Assembly (NCBI GenBank): GCA_017303905.1 | Contig: JAFLBH010000002.1 | Coordinates: 1 to 64,000, forward strand | DNA from: Bacteroidota bacterium | Lineage (GTDB): Bacteria; Bacteroidota; Bacteroidia; B-17B0; Aurantibacillaceae | Direction of reading: 5' to 3' | DNA length: 64,000 bases | Shown: positions 17,632 to 26,656 of the stretch, piece by piece | Layout: each line of letters begins with the position of its first letter | How positions within the stretch are numbered: the first letter of the stretch is position 1 | Made by a program: the position numbers and the translations under genes | The notes under the pieces: model-generated | The model's database searches: none | The model's input: only the letters and a program-made list of their open reading frames with translations | What the model was told of the DNA's origin: nothing

Positions 17632-19617
17632 ATGAATTTAAGGAGGCTATGTGTTTTGTTTTTTTTACTGATTCCGGTTTGGGTATTCAGTCAGAAAAAA
17701 GATGTAAAACAGCGCTATGCCGATTCTGTTGAATTCGCTATTGATGAAGATAAAAAAACAGAATACCTGCTTCGATTAGCCGAACTAACCCAAAACGAAA
17801 ACTTCCTTCAATCCTATGAGTATTCTCGTGAAGCGATTCGCTTGGCCCAAAAAAACAAAAATGTAAAAGTGCTTGTTAGGGCTTATGACGCTTTAGGCGA
17901 CGCGTATTGGTTTCATACCGATTACAGCAAAGCGCAGTCATATTACTTTAAATCGTATCGTATCAACGACTCGTTAAATGATAGGGTAGGAATCGCCAAC
18001 TCTTCTTATAACATAGGTTGGATAATTTGTATTCAACAAAAAAAATACAATGAAGCGCATTATTTCTATAAGGCACTCAATACTTTTATTGATCTTAAGG
18101 ATACATTCGGAATTTCTAAAGTATATAATGCGCTCGGAAACATGTTTAACGATAAATATGCTACCGATAAGCAAAAAGTAAGTTTTGATTCGGCTCTAAA
18201 GTATTACAACAGCGGTATTGAATTGCAAAAGATTATGAAGTCAAATAATAAGCTTGCCATCTTTTATGCGAATATAGGTCAGCTTATGTCTTTATCGGGC
18301 GATTATAAGTCAGCCATTTACTACACCGAAAAAAGCCAGTATTATTTCAATAAATCACAAGACTCAGTAGGGTATTTTCTGAATCTTGCTAATTTATCAG
18401 GATATCATACGATGATTGGCGAGCCAGATAAAGCTTTAGAAATGCTTCACTTATCTTATTTACATTGTTTGCGAAATGATAACAGGGATATACTCATTAC
18501 TATTTACAAGAATTATTACGAAACGTATAAGGCAAAGAACAATACTGAGAAAGCTTTATTTTTCTTAGAGCGATATAATAGTTTCAATGATTCGATTCAG
18601 AAGGAAATTAATTCCTCTACTTTAAACGATCTTAAAAACAATTATGAATTAGAAAAAAAAGAAACCAGTATCCAGGAGTTAAAACAAGCTAACGAAATAC
18701 AGGAATTAAAAACGCAAAAAAACCGTTTTGCGCTTATGGGAGTAGGCGTTATTTTACTTGTAATTATTGTGATAGCTTACTTATTGTACAAACGAAATAA
18801 AGAGAAGAATAGCGCCAATTTATTACTCAAAGAACAAAACGCTATTATATCCCAAAAGAAACAGGAAATAGAAAGCAGTATTCATTACGCTAAAGGCATC
18901 CAAACCTCCTTTTTCCCGGATGTAAATGAACTCAAAACTGTTTTCCCTGATAGCTTTATTTTTTATCGTCCTAAAGATGTAGTCAGCGGCGATTTTTACT
19001 GGTTTCATAAAATCGAAAATTACTTTTATTGTTTGGCAGCCGACTGTACAGGGCATGGTGTTCCCGGCGCCTTGATGAGTATAGTGAGCGTTGATAAAAT
19101 CAGTCAGGCTTTATTTGAAAAGAAATTACGAGAACCGTCTCAAATACTTAGCCACATTAATATCGAAATTAAAAAAGCTTTAAAACAGCACGACGACCAG
19201 TCTAAGCAAAAGGATGGCCTCGATATTGCTTTGTTACGTTTTGATTTAAACGCCAATACAGTTGCTTTTTCCGGTGCTAACCGACCACTTTTCGTGATAA
19301 GTAATGGAAATATTAACGAATACAAAGCCGATAAAGTGGCAATCGCAGGTTTTACCCCCGACCACTACGAGTTTAACCAAACCTCGGTACAATTGAGCAA
19401 GGGCGATGCGGTTTATGTGTTCAGTGATGGGTATGCCGATCAGTTTGGAGGTAAGGATGGTAAAAAATTCATGACCAAGAACTTTAAATCCTTGCTGTTA
19501 AACGTGGCCGGAAAGTCCATGGAAGAGCAGGAAAGGCAGGTTTTGAGTGCCCACTACGATTGGAAAGGCAGTTATGAACAGGTGGATGATATCTTAGTAA
19601 TTGGTATTAAGATTTAG
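17632..19617 (+). CDS. TPR-containing SpoIIE-family protein phosphatase
   Basis: This 661-aa protein has a signal peptide (1-20, VWVFSQ), several TPR helical repeats at about 40-330 in the periplasm, one membrane helix at about 365-387 (ALMGVGVILLVIIVIAYLLY), a coiled-coil linker, and a cytoplasmic PP2C/SpoIIE domain at about 425-661. The metal-binding motifs are VSGDFYW, ADCTGHGVPGALMS and VFSDGYADQFGG. Family members are Ser/Thr phosphatases that often act on anti-anti-sigma proteins. The layout suggests a sensor that passes an envelope signal inward. No partner kinase or STAS protein lies nearby. Confidence 0.9.
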   Translation: MNLRRLCVLFFLLIPVWVFSQKKDVKQRYADSVEFAIDEDKKTEYLLRLAELTQNENFLQSYEYSREAIRLAQKNKNVKVLVRAYDALGDAYWFHTDYSKAQSYYFKSYRINDSLNDRVGIANSSYNIGWIICIQQKKYNEAHYFYKALNTFIDLKDTFGISKVYNALGNMFNDKYATDKQKVSFDSALKYYNSGIELQKIMKSNNKLAIFYANIGQLMSLSGDYKSAIYYTEKSQYYFNKSQDSVGYFLNLANLSGYHTMIGEPDKALEMLHLSYLHCLRNDNRDILITIYKNYYETYKAKNNTEKALFFLERYNSFNDSIQKEINSSTLNDLKNNYELEKKETSIQELKQANEIQELKTQKNRFALMGVGVILLVIIVIAYLLYKRNKEKNSANLLLKEQNAIISQKKQEIESSIHYAKGIQTSFFPDVNELKTVFPDSFIFYRPKDVVSGDFYWFHKIENYFYCLAADCTGHGVPGALMSIVSVDKISQALFEKKLREPSQILSHINIEIKKALKQHDDQSKQKDGLDIALLRFDLNANTVAFSGANRPLFVISNGNINEYKADKVAIAGFTPDHYEFNQTSVQLSKGDAVYVFSDGYADQFGGKDGKKFMTKNFKSLLLNVAGKSMEEQERQVLSAHYDWKGSYEQVDDILVIGIKI

Positions 19618-21282
<1,665 letters not shown>

Positions 21283-21283
<1 letters not shown>

Positions 21284-21777
21284 TGAATTTAAAACCCATA
21301 GGATATTTTAGTAAACCACACGGTTTAAAAGGGCATTTAATTTTATTCACATCACTCGATTTTGATGAGAGTATGAATGTAGTCTTCATTGAAAGCAAGG
21401 GCTCTCAGGCGCCTTATTTCATTGAGGAAATGACAGAATTTAATAAAGGTTTTTTAGTAAAACTGGAAGGTGTGAACGATGTGAATGCAGCCTCTGCATT
21501 AAAGAATAAGGAAGTTTTGGCTGATGAAAAATACATCATTAAGGAAGATGAGTTTGAGTTTGCGGGTTTTGTCTTAATTGATAAAATTAAAGGTGAAGTA
21601 GGGGAGATAAAGGGAATTGAAGGCGGAGATGCCAATCCTTTATTAATCGTTGAAGTGAAAGGAAAAGAAGTTCTATTACCATTTACCGAAGAATTAATTA
21701 CCAAAGTACATAAGGCCAAAAAGCAATTACATTACAATGCTCCTGAAGGCTTGATAGACATGTATTTAGAAGAGTAA
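21283..21777 (+). CDS. rimM: Ribosome maturation factor RimM
   Basis: This 164-aa protein has the N-terminal RimM barrel (IGYFSKPHGLKGHLILF) and the C-terminal PRC-barrel (FVLIDKIKGEVGEIKGIEGGDANPLLIVEVKGKEVLLPF, ending with GLIDMYLEE). RimM binds S19 and assists assembly of the 30S head. Here it follows pyrG with a 1-bp stop/start overlap rather than lying in an rpsP-trmD operon. Confidence 0.95.
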
Positions 21778-21817
21778 AAAAAATGGGGTAAAATCTTCTT
21801 CAATAAAAAAAATTAAA

Positions 21818-21825
21818 TAACTTTG
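21818..21825 (+). promoter_or_regulatory. -7 promoter box for tRNA-Ser
   Basis: TAACTTTG matches TAnnTTTG exactly and ends 17 bp before the tRNA 5' end. No TTTG was seen at the -33 position. Confidence 0.55.
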
Positions 21826-21842
21826 CCCTCTCTCAAATCACT

Positions 21843-21931
21843 GGTGAAGTGGATGAGTGGCTGAAATCAACAGTTTGCTAAACTGTCATACGGGTTAAAC
21901 CGTATCGGGGGTTCGAATCCCCCCTTCACCG
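21843..21931 (+). tRNA. tRNA-Ser (anticodon GCT)
   Basis: Acceptor GGTGAAG pairs with CTTCACC, with discriminator G at 21931. The anticodon stem CAGTT/AACTG holds loop TGCTA with anticodon GCT. A long variable arm (CATACGGGTTAAACCGTAT) marks a class II serine tRNA, and the T-arm is GGGGGTTCGAATCCCCC. The recombinase gene of the adjoining island reads into it antisense, so this tRNA is the left border of the island. Confidence 0.95.
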
Positions 21932-23507
21932 CTGAAAGGGACTTAGGCTCAAAAAGAGAACTAAGTCCCTTTTTTATTAAAGCCAAATCGCCCGTGTGTC
22001 GGGCGATTTGTGCAATTATAAAATTGATTTCAGAGGTTCGAAATGCACCAGTTTTCTTGTCGTATACCAAACCGGACGGGAAGAGTAAGTTTTGCAATCC
22101 TTCTTTCATTGCAATACCGCCATCTTGCCACAGTTGGCGCAGGTTTCGGCAAAGAATTACTGCTTCATTTATCATTTCTTTTAGGTTCGAAATGGAAATC
22201 CCACAAGTCGCCATTTCCATTCGGATTTTATCAAATTCTTTAGTGTATTTTACTCTAAAACGTTCATAGGTTTCCTTGGGCATCTCCTCTTTTATGAAGT
22301 GCTTCTCCTCAAGCGTTTCTATGTCCTTTGTTAGTTCGACAATTCTCGCCTTAAGGATCGCTTCCTTTTCAACGGAGTCTTTATTCAGTTCATGGTAGGT
22401 GCTTTCCAATTCAATTTTGATTGCTTCGCTCAGATCAGGCTTTACTTCGTATTTCTCAAGTTCCTCTGAAAACAAACGGTGCATTTCTTTTGCGCTTTTA
22501 TTGCACCTACAGCCGTTTGTTCTGCATTTATAGTAGTACAAGTTCTTCTTCTTTACAATATAGCCTGTAAATGGCTGAATACAATCCGAGCATTTAATGA
22601 AAACCTTAAGTGGAATATTTACATCTTCTGCTTTGTGTGGTACTCCGAATTTAGTTGAAGATGAAATGACTTCATTCACTTTCATAAACGTTTCCTTAGA
22701 GATCATTTTTTCATGCACTCCTTCAACTACTTTTCCGTTCAGCATTCCGTGCGAAACTAATCCGCAATAAAATGGGTTAATGAAAATCTTATGCAATTGT
22801 TGTTTGTACATTTTTACACCGATAGCCTGAAGCTTCAAAATAATTTCTTCATTCTTCATACCCATTAGTTTCCATTCCCACGCTTTTTTAATTTTCTTTC
22901 CATCCGCATTCACTACAATTTTACGTTCACCACTTGTTCTAACAATATCATAACCCTGCGGTGGCTTCACAACCCAAATTCCTTTTTCAAATTTGGCTTT
23001 CATTCCTGCCATTGCAACTTGCTTTCGTTGTTCGTTATCCCAACGCCCGAACAAAAGTTGCATATCATGAAATAGAACTCCGTTTGGATTGGATGTGTCG
23101 ATTGGTTCTGTTACTGCTTTAATATGAACCCCGTGCTTTTCTCTTAGTTCATCTGCAATGGAAATAGCTTTGCCTCCTGTTCTGCTAAAGCGAGTCATTT
23201 TGTAAACCAAAATGGTGCTTATTTTTCCTTTGCTTGTATTTACAAAACTCAACATTCGTTGAAACTCTTTTCGTGCATCGGTTTTTGCACTTTCATAAGT
23301 ATCACCAAACGTTGAAACAATTGTGAGATTATTGCGCTTGGCATATTCCTCAATTGATTTACGCTGAGTTTCCAAAGACTCGTTTTTATCAAACTGACCT
23401 TTGCCGGAAACCCTTGTGTACATAACTGCTAAATTGGATGTGGACTGCTTTACTTCTTTTTTACCAAAGCGTCCAAACCGATTTGCTATTATTTGTTCTT
23501 CTGTCAT
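21867..23507 (-). CDS. Large serine recombinase (site-specific integrase)
   Basis: This 546-aa protein has a resolvase/invertase catalytic domain at about 26-170: VMYTRVSGKGQ with the nucleophile Ser34, then ILVYKMTRFSRTGGKA. It continues with the recombinase domain (about 185-280), a zinc ribbon (IKCSDCIQPF...YKCRTNGCRCN) and a coiled-coil (about 365-440). Such enzymes integrate and excise mobile elements by a phosphoserine link. The last ~30 codons run through the tRNA-Ser terminator stem and into the tRNA itself (tail VKGGFEPPIR), so the native C terminus may have been replaced at integration. A small gene (23538) lies upstream on the same strand. Confidence 0.92.
   Translation of the reverse strand: MTEEQIIANRFGRFGKKEVKQSTSNLAVMYTRVSGKGQFDKNESLETQRKSIEEYAKRNNLTIVSTFGDTYESAKTDARKEFQRMLSFVNTSKGKISTILVYKMTRFSRTGGKAISIADELREKHGVHIKAVTEPIDTSNPNGVLFHDMQLLFGRWDNEQRKQVAMAGMKAKFEKGIWVVKPPQGYDIVRTSGERKIVVNADGKKIKKAWEWKLMGMKNEEIILKLQAIGVKMYKQQLHKIFINPFYCGLVSHGMLNGKVVEGVHEKMISKETFMKVNEVISSSTKFGVPHKAEDVNIPLKVFIKCSDCIQPFTGYIVKKKNLYYYKCRTNGCRCNKSAKEMHRLFSEELEKYEVKPDLSEAIKIELESTYHELNKDSVEKEAILKARIVELTKDIETLEEKHFIKEEMPKETYERFRVKYTKEFDKIRMEMATCGISISNLKEMINEAVILCRNLRQLWQDGGIAMKEGLQNLLFPSGLVYDKKTGAFRTSEINFIIAQIARHTGDLALIKKGLSSLFEPKSLSAVKGGFEPPIRFNPYDSLANC
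21935..21976 (+). terminator. Terminator of tRNA-Ser
   Basis: AAAGGGACTTAG (21935-21946) and CTAAGTCCCTTT (21961-21972) form a perfect 12-bp stem, followed by T residues to 21976. It lies within the 3' end of the recombinase reading frame on the other strand. Confidence 0.85.
21985..22009. repeat. Hairpin inside the recombinase 3' region
   Basis: AAATCGCCC (21985-21993) and GGGCGATTT (22001-22009) form a perfect 9-bp stem around a 7-nt loop. The arms share the core AATCGCCC/GGGCGATT with the hairpins on both sides of the GIY-YIG gene. It is translated within the recombinase frame, so it may be a junction or terminator remnant. Confidence 0.5.
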
Positions 23508-23537
23508 TTTGCCTCCTTTCTTTTATTATTAATTTTT

Positions 23538-23789
23538 TTACGCTTGTTTTCTGTATTCAATTTCTGATTCATTATTTTCTGCATTCAATAAAATTATTTT
23601 TGCTTCAGTTGATTCATCAATCTCATTTTTCTTTTTTAGTTTTGAAAGATGTTCGCATAAAAGAACAGCCAGTTTTTTGATTGATAATACAATCTTATTT
23701 GCTTGTTCATCGCTCACACTTTCATAACCTTTTAACATTCTTAGTTTTTCAACCGTTAATCCTTTATTATTTTCGCTCTCACTTTTCAT
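23538..23789 (-). CDS. Small element-associated protein of unknown function
   Basis: This 83-aa protein is helical and charged, with GLTVEKLRMLKGYESVSDEQANKIVLSIKKLA, a pattern I associate with small proteins encoded beside integrases and phage-like genes in Bacteroidota. There is no membrane segment or clear helix-turn-helix. It is 30 bp upstream of the recombinase on the same strand and could be an accessory or directionality factor; that is inference only. Confidence 0.6.
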   Translation of the reverse strand: MKSESENNKGLTVEKLRMLKGYESVSDEQANKIVLSIKKLAVLLCEHLSKLKKKNEIDESTEAKIILLNAENNESEIEYRKQA

Positions 23790-24004
23790 TTCTATTTTTG
23801 ACTTCCGTTCTATACTCCCTTTTCATTTTTATTATATTGATTGTCAATACAATAGCTAATTTACGTACATCTTTTGGAATAAAGAAATGCCCTCGAATCG
23901 CCCTAAATTTGCCCAATTTTCAGGTTGATTTTATAGCTTTCTCCTGTACATTTTAGTATTCTAAAATTTGGCAAGGTGATCGGATTTTTATTTTTTGTTT
24001 CATG

Positions 24005-25045
24005 TTATGCAGCTTTATTTTGTTGTTGACTTTTTAATAATCCTTGTTTCTTCAATGCTTCGTATCTGTACCTCCAATCACTTTTCTTTTCCGCTTCATT
24101 TTTACCGGAGATGAATTGTTGCGCTTTTTCTTGATGCGGTTTCTCTTCAATAAAATCTATTTCGGAAAATTTTATTTCAGTTGTGTGACGCATTAATTGA
24201 TGCCTAATGCAAATCAGATGCGCTTTTCTTTCCTTTATTAATTTGAAAGCAAGCATTTTTAAATGTCTCTTTTCTTCTATCGTTTTATTTAGTCCGAGAA
24301 AGAGTTCAATAATTAATTCCTTAAAAGAATAATCATTTGGAAGCTTGTTAAAAGTTGCACTTGTAACCAATCGCTTAAATGCATCCGTTACACAAAGCAA
24401 GGTGTGCTGGTCTATCCGGCTATAGTTACTAAGCTTTATTAATCCTTCGGCTAAACATCTAAAGCGAGTGTTTACCCAAACAATACGTTTTGCATCTTCG
24501 TATTCCCAATAATCAAAAGGCTCTTTTATTTTAATACCTCCGGAATTTTGCTCGTATTTTTTTTCAATTAAACTAATGAGTTTACTGTTGATCCATTTAT
24601 AACGTGGTTCATTTTCTTCTTGCTGTTCTTTCTCAATATTTAAAGAACTTTTAATTGGTTCAACTTTCTGAGTATCCTTTTCAATCTCTCTTACATTATT
24701 TGATTCTGCTATTTCGGTTTCTTCTTCTTCTTCTTCTTCTGCATCCGCAAGCGGTACAAATTCAAATTCACTTCGCTCATCTTTATCGTATTTTACGTTA
24801 AGCTCTTCATTAGCGTATTTTACGGTATCTTTTTCCTTATCGTATTTTACGTTAACTTCATCAGTAGTAACAGGCTTTACGCTAACTACTGGCATTTTTA
24901 AACTTGGTTCTAATTCCGTTGTTCCCGAAAGCACCAAGCCATTTCTTTTAAAGTATGCCATTTGCTTACAGTTATCGCTACAATATTTTTTGCTCGACCG
25001 TATTGCCGTAAAATGCTCTCCACAATGTAAACAGGTGCTTTCCAT
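24005..25045 (-). CDS. Zinc-finger protein with 9-residue repeats, unknown function
   Basis: This 346-aa protein starts with a Cys4 zinc finger (CLHCGEHF...KKYCSDNCKQ) at about 5-31. Then comes a stretch with three 9-residue repeats (NVKYDKEKD, TVKYANEEL, NVKYDKDER) at about 65-92, an acidic run (EEEEEETE) and Glu/Gln-rich linker, and a basic helical C-terminal domain (about 165-346). The zinc finger resembles those of element-encoded DNA-binding proteins. The DNA for the three repeats carries CGTATTTTACG every 27 bp, and the same motif recurs outside the gene. It might be a replication or mobilisation protein, but no relaxase or Rep motif is visible. Confidence 0.65.
   Translation of the reverse strand: MESTCLHCGEHFTAIRSSKKYCSDNCKQMAYFKRNGLVLSGTTELEPSLKMPVVSVKPVTTDEVNVKYDKEKDTVKYANEELNVKYDKDERSEFEFVPLADAEEEEEEETEIAESNNVREIEKDTQKVEPIKSSLNIEKEQQEENEPRYKWINSKLISLIEKKYEQNSGGIKIKEPFDYWEYEDAKRIVWVNTRFRCLAEGLIKLSNYSRIDQHTLLCVTDAFKRLVTSATFNKLPNDYSFKELIIELFLGLNKTIEEKRHLKMLAFKLIKERKAHLICIRHQLMRHTTEIKFSEIDFIEEKPHQEKAQQFISGKNEAEKKSDWRYRYEALKKQGLLKSQQQNKAA
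24787..24851. repeat. Three copies of CGTATTTTACG spaced exactly 27 bp
   Basis: Identical 11-mers occur at 24787-24797, 24814-24824 and 24841-24851, inside the zinc-finger gene where each encodes the VKY of a 9-residue repeat. Related copies lie at 25824-25834 (TGTATTTTACG), 25859-25870 (TGTATTTTACTG), 25959-25969 (TGTATTTTACG), and at 59986-59996 as the reverse complement CGTAAAATACG. The in-gene copies may reflect protein repeats, whereas the outside copies are non-coding. Confidence 0.7.
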
Positions 25046-25066
25046 TCTTTTTAAATTCTAATTAGT

Positions 25067-25351
25067 TTAAAATTCGTTTTCATCATCTTCTTCATCCAAC
25101 ATCAAAACTGTATCGCCAAGCAAACCTTTCATGTATTCGCTGTAATCAGTTAATATGCCTTCCATGTTTTCCTTTGCTTCTCTACTCTTAATAGAGTTTA
25201 AATCAAAATTCACATTTAGCAATACAATGTTTTGTCGCTCCTGAATTCCAATAATTTGATGCTTGATATTGTTACCAAACAAAATGCGTAAAATATCCAT
25301 GAGCAAATCTTCCGGTACTTTATAGCGTTTTAAAATCAATTTATTTTCCAT
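25067..25351 (-). CDS. Small protein of unknown function
   Basis: The protein is about 94 aa (MENKLILKRYKVPEDLLMDILRILFGNN), ending in an acidic tail (LMLDEEDDENEF). The body alternates strands and helices with no recognised domain. I prefer the start at 25351; a start at 25381 would overlap the next gene by 20 bp. It lies between the zinc-finger gene and a membrane/coiled-coil gene on the same strand and is probably co-transcribed with them as part of the element backbone. Confidence 0.6.
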   Translation of the reverse strand: MENKLILKRYKVPEDLLMDILRILFGNNIKHQIIGIQERQNIVLLNVNFDLNSIKSREAKENMEGILTDYSEYMKGLLGDTVLMLDEEDDENEF

Positions 25352-25361
25352 TTGTTTAGTT

Positions 25362-25817
25362 TTATAAATAAGCGGTTTCATATGTTTTCTTTTTCTCCGG
25401 TTGCGTTATTGGTAAAACGTCTCTGATTGCATTCATCCCGATTCCTAAATGGGGATTCTCCGTTTCTGTTTCCGATAACACTTTTATCTTCTTGTATTTC
25501 TTCTTTACTTTTTCAAGATCCTCCTCAAGCTCCGTGTAGTCTTCTTTTAGCTTAAGGTTTTCTGCTTTCAGTTTTTCGATTTCCTCCTTTTGTCCTTTTA
25601 ATTTTATAAAGGCATAGATCAATAAACCGACACCAACCAATAGTGTAATAGGACTTAATACAAGTTTTAAAACAGATCCCATTAATTTATTGTCTCCGGC
25701 AATGGTATCTGCTGCTTTTTCCCAAGCACCTTTTTCGGCATCTGTTCCTGATAAAGTTTTTTCGGTCTTGTTTCCGTTTTGTTTTTGTTCTGTTTTTTCT
25801 CCTTTCGTTTCTTTCAT
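25362..25817 (-). CDS. Membrane-anchored coiled-coil protein, unknown function
   Basis: This 151-aa protein has a Lys/Gln/Thr-rich N terminus, one membrane helix at about 49-68 (LVLSPITLLVGVGLLIYAFI), and a coiled coil of Lys/Glu heptads at about 72-112 (KAENLKLKEDYTELEEDLEK). No enzyme motif is seen. It is the first gene of the short minus-strand set 25817-24005. The 420 bp upstream contains three TGTATTTTAC motifs that could be its regulatory region. Confidence 0.65.
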   Translation of the reverse strand: MKETKGEKTEQKQNGNKTEKTLSGTDAEKGAWEKAADTIAGDNKLMGSVLKLVLSPITLLVGVGLLIYAFIKLKGQKEEIEKLKAENLKLKEDYTELEEDLEKVKKKYKKIKVLSETETENPHLGIGMNAIRDVLPITQPEKKKTYETAYL

Positions 25818-26199
25818 GGCTATTGTATTTTACGTTTAAAAATTCAAAGGTCGTTTACTGTATTTTACTGTTTGCCGATTCCCGAACGTATTGAACCTTA
25901 TTGGTTCTTATTGAACGGTATTGGCGTTTATCGTTTACAAAAACAAAGATGCAACAAGTGTATTTTACGCTTTCCGCATTTTTGACGTTCATTGCAATCT
26001 TTTTCGTTTGTTTTATAATCTTTTCTAAAGTTTTTCGATTTTAGCGTAAAGTAACGGCAGGGGTTTAACTCGCTTTACCGATTTGGGCGGAAACTGCCGA
26101 GAAGTGCTTTCAAATGCTATATAAAGATGTTTAGGTACTTGAATCGGAAACTTTTGTCTTGGTCAACAAAACCCTTAGTAAACACCTCTAAACCACTTA
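25818..26199. other. Intergenic region with iterated TGTATTTTAC motif
   Basis: This is about 380 bp of non-coding DNA between divergent units. It holds TGTATTTTACG at 25824 and 25959 and TGTATTTTACTG at 25859. A GC-richer stretch (about 26050-26110) has no clear structure. No gene is supported. The motif spacing and the AT-rich context would fit an origin-like or regulatory region, but no DnaA-box cluster was recognised. Confidence 0.5.
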
Positions 26200-26231
26200 T
26201 TTGTACCGTATTTTTAAAATCTGTATATTTG
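26200..26231 (+). promoter_or_regulatory. Promoter of the czc-like metal efflux operon
   Basis: TTTG (26200-26203) and TATATTTG (26224-26231) are separated by 20 bp, a full match to the Bacteroidota consensus. The predicted transcript starts near 26237, almost on the TTG start codon of the small protein, so the mRNA may be nearly leaderless. Confidence 0.75.
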
Positions 26232-26236
26232 TTCCG

Positions 26237-26542
26237 TTGAAAAGAGCATTTTACATATTATTTTGTTTCTATTTTATTTCACTTGCTGTTGTGCCTTGTG
26301 GAGACAAGGATGATTGTAATGAAATAAAACACAATCAAACTTCTCAAAATACCGAAGATCATCAGGATGAAGTCTGTACTCCGTTTTGTGTATGTTCATG
26401 CTGTGCTACACATTTTGTGGTTAAACCTTTTCAAACCATACACACTCAAATAGCAGAAATTAATTCCATTTACACGGTTAATCCTGAATCGGAAATTTCC
26501 TCTGCGGTTATTGCCATTTGGCAACCCCCAAAACTTGCTTAA
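26237..26542 (+). CDS. Small Cys/His-rich secreted protein (DUF6660-like)
   Basis: The protein is about 101 aa when started at TTG 26237 (MKRAFYILFCFYFISLAVVPC), giving a normal signal peptide. An in-frame TTG at 26201 lies inside the promoter. The mature part has CGDKDDCNEIKH, VCTPFCVCSCCATHF and a final FWQPPKL-like end (IAIWQPPKLA), the features of the DUF6660 family found upstream of CzcA/CusA genes in Bacteroidota. It may bind metal in the periplasm. The RND pump gene follows 114 bp later. Confidence 0.75.
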   Translation: MKRAFYILFCFYFISLAVVPCGDKDDCNEIKHNQTSQNTEDHQDEVCTPFCVCSCCATHFVVKPFQTIHTQIAEINSIYTVNPESEISSAVIAIWQPPKLA

Positions 26543-26612
26543 TTTTTTCTTCAGTAATTACTGATTCTGTGTAGGAAATCCCTGCACTATTCTCATTTTA
26601 TGTATTAACCAA

Positions 26613-26639
26613 ATAAATAAGGTTTAGCGTCTTATTTAT
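26613..26639. promoter_or_regulatory. Inverted repeat upstream of the RND pump gene
   Basis: ATAAATAAG (26613-26621) and CTTATTTAT (26631-26639) are perfect 9-bp arms with a 9-nt spacer, 18 bp before the ATG. It could be an operator or an mRNA hairpin; no family assignment is possible. Confidence 0.4.
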
Positions 26640-26656
26640 ATTATCAATTATAAACT

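Noticed and set aside
21994-22269. Plus-strand open frames opposite the recombinase
   Set aside because: They are antisense shadows of the well-supported recombinase gene, with no domain or start context.
24787-24851. CRISPR array
   Set aside because: The 27-bp periodicity comes from 11-bp units in a coding region with degenerate spacers of 16 bp, and no cas genes are present.
26201-26236. Upstream TTG start for the small Cys-rich protein
   Set aside because: The codon overlaps the -33 TTTG; the start at 26237 gives a proper signal peptide.
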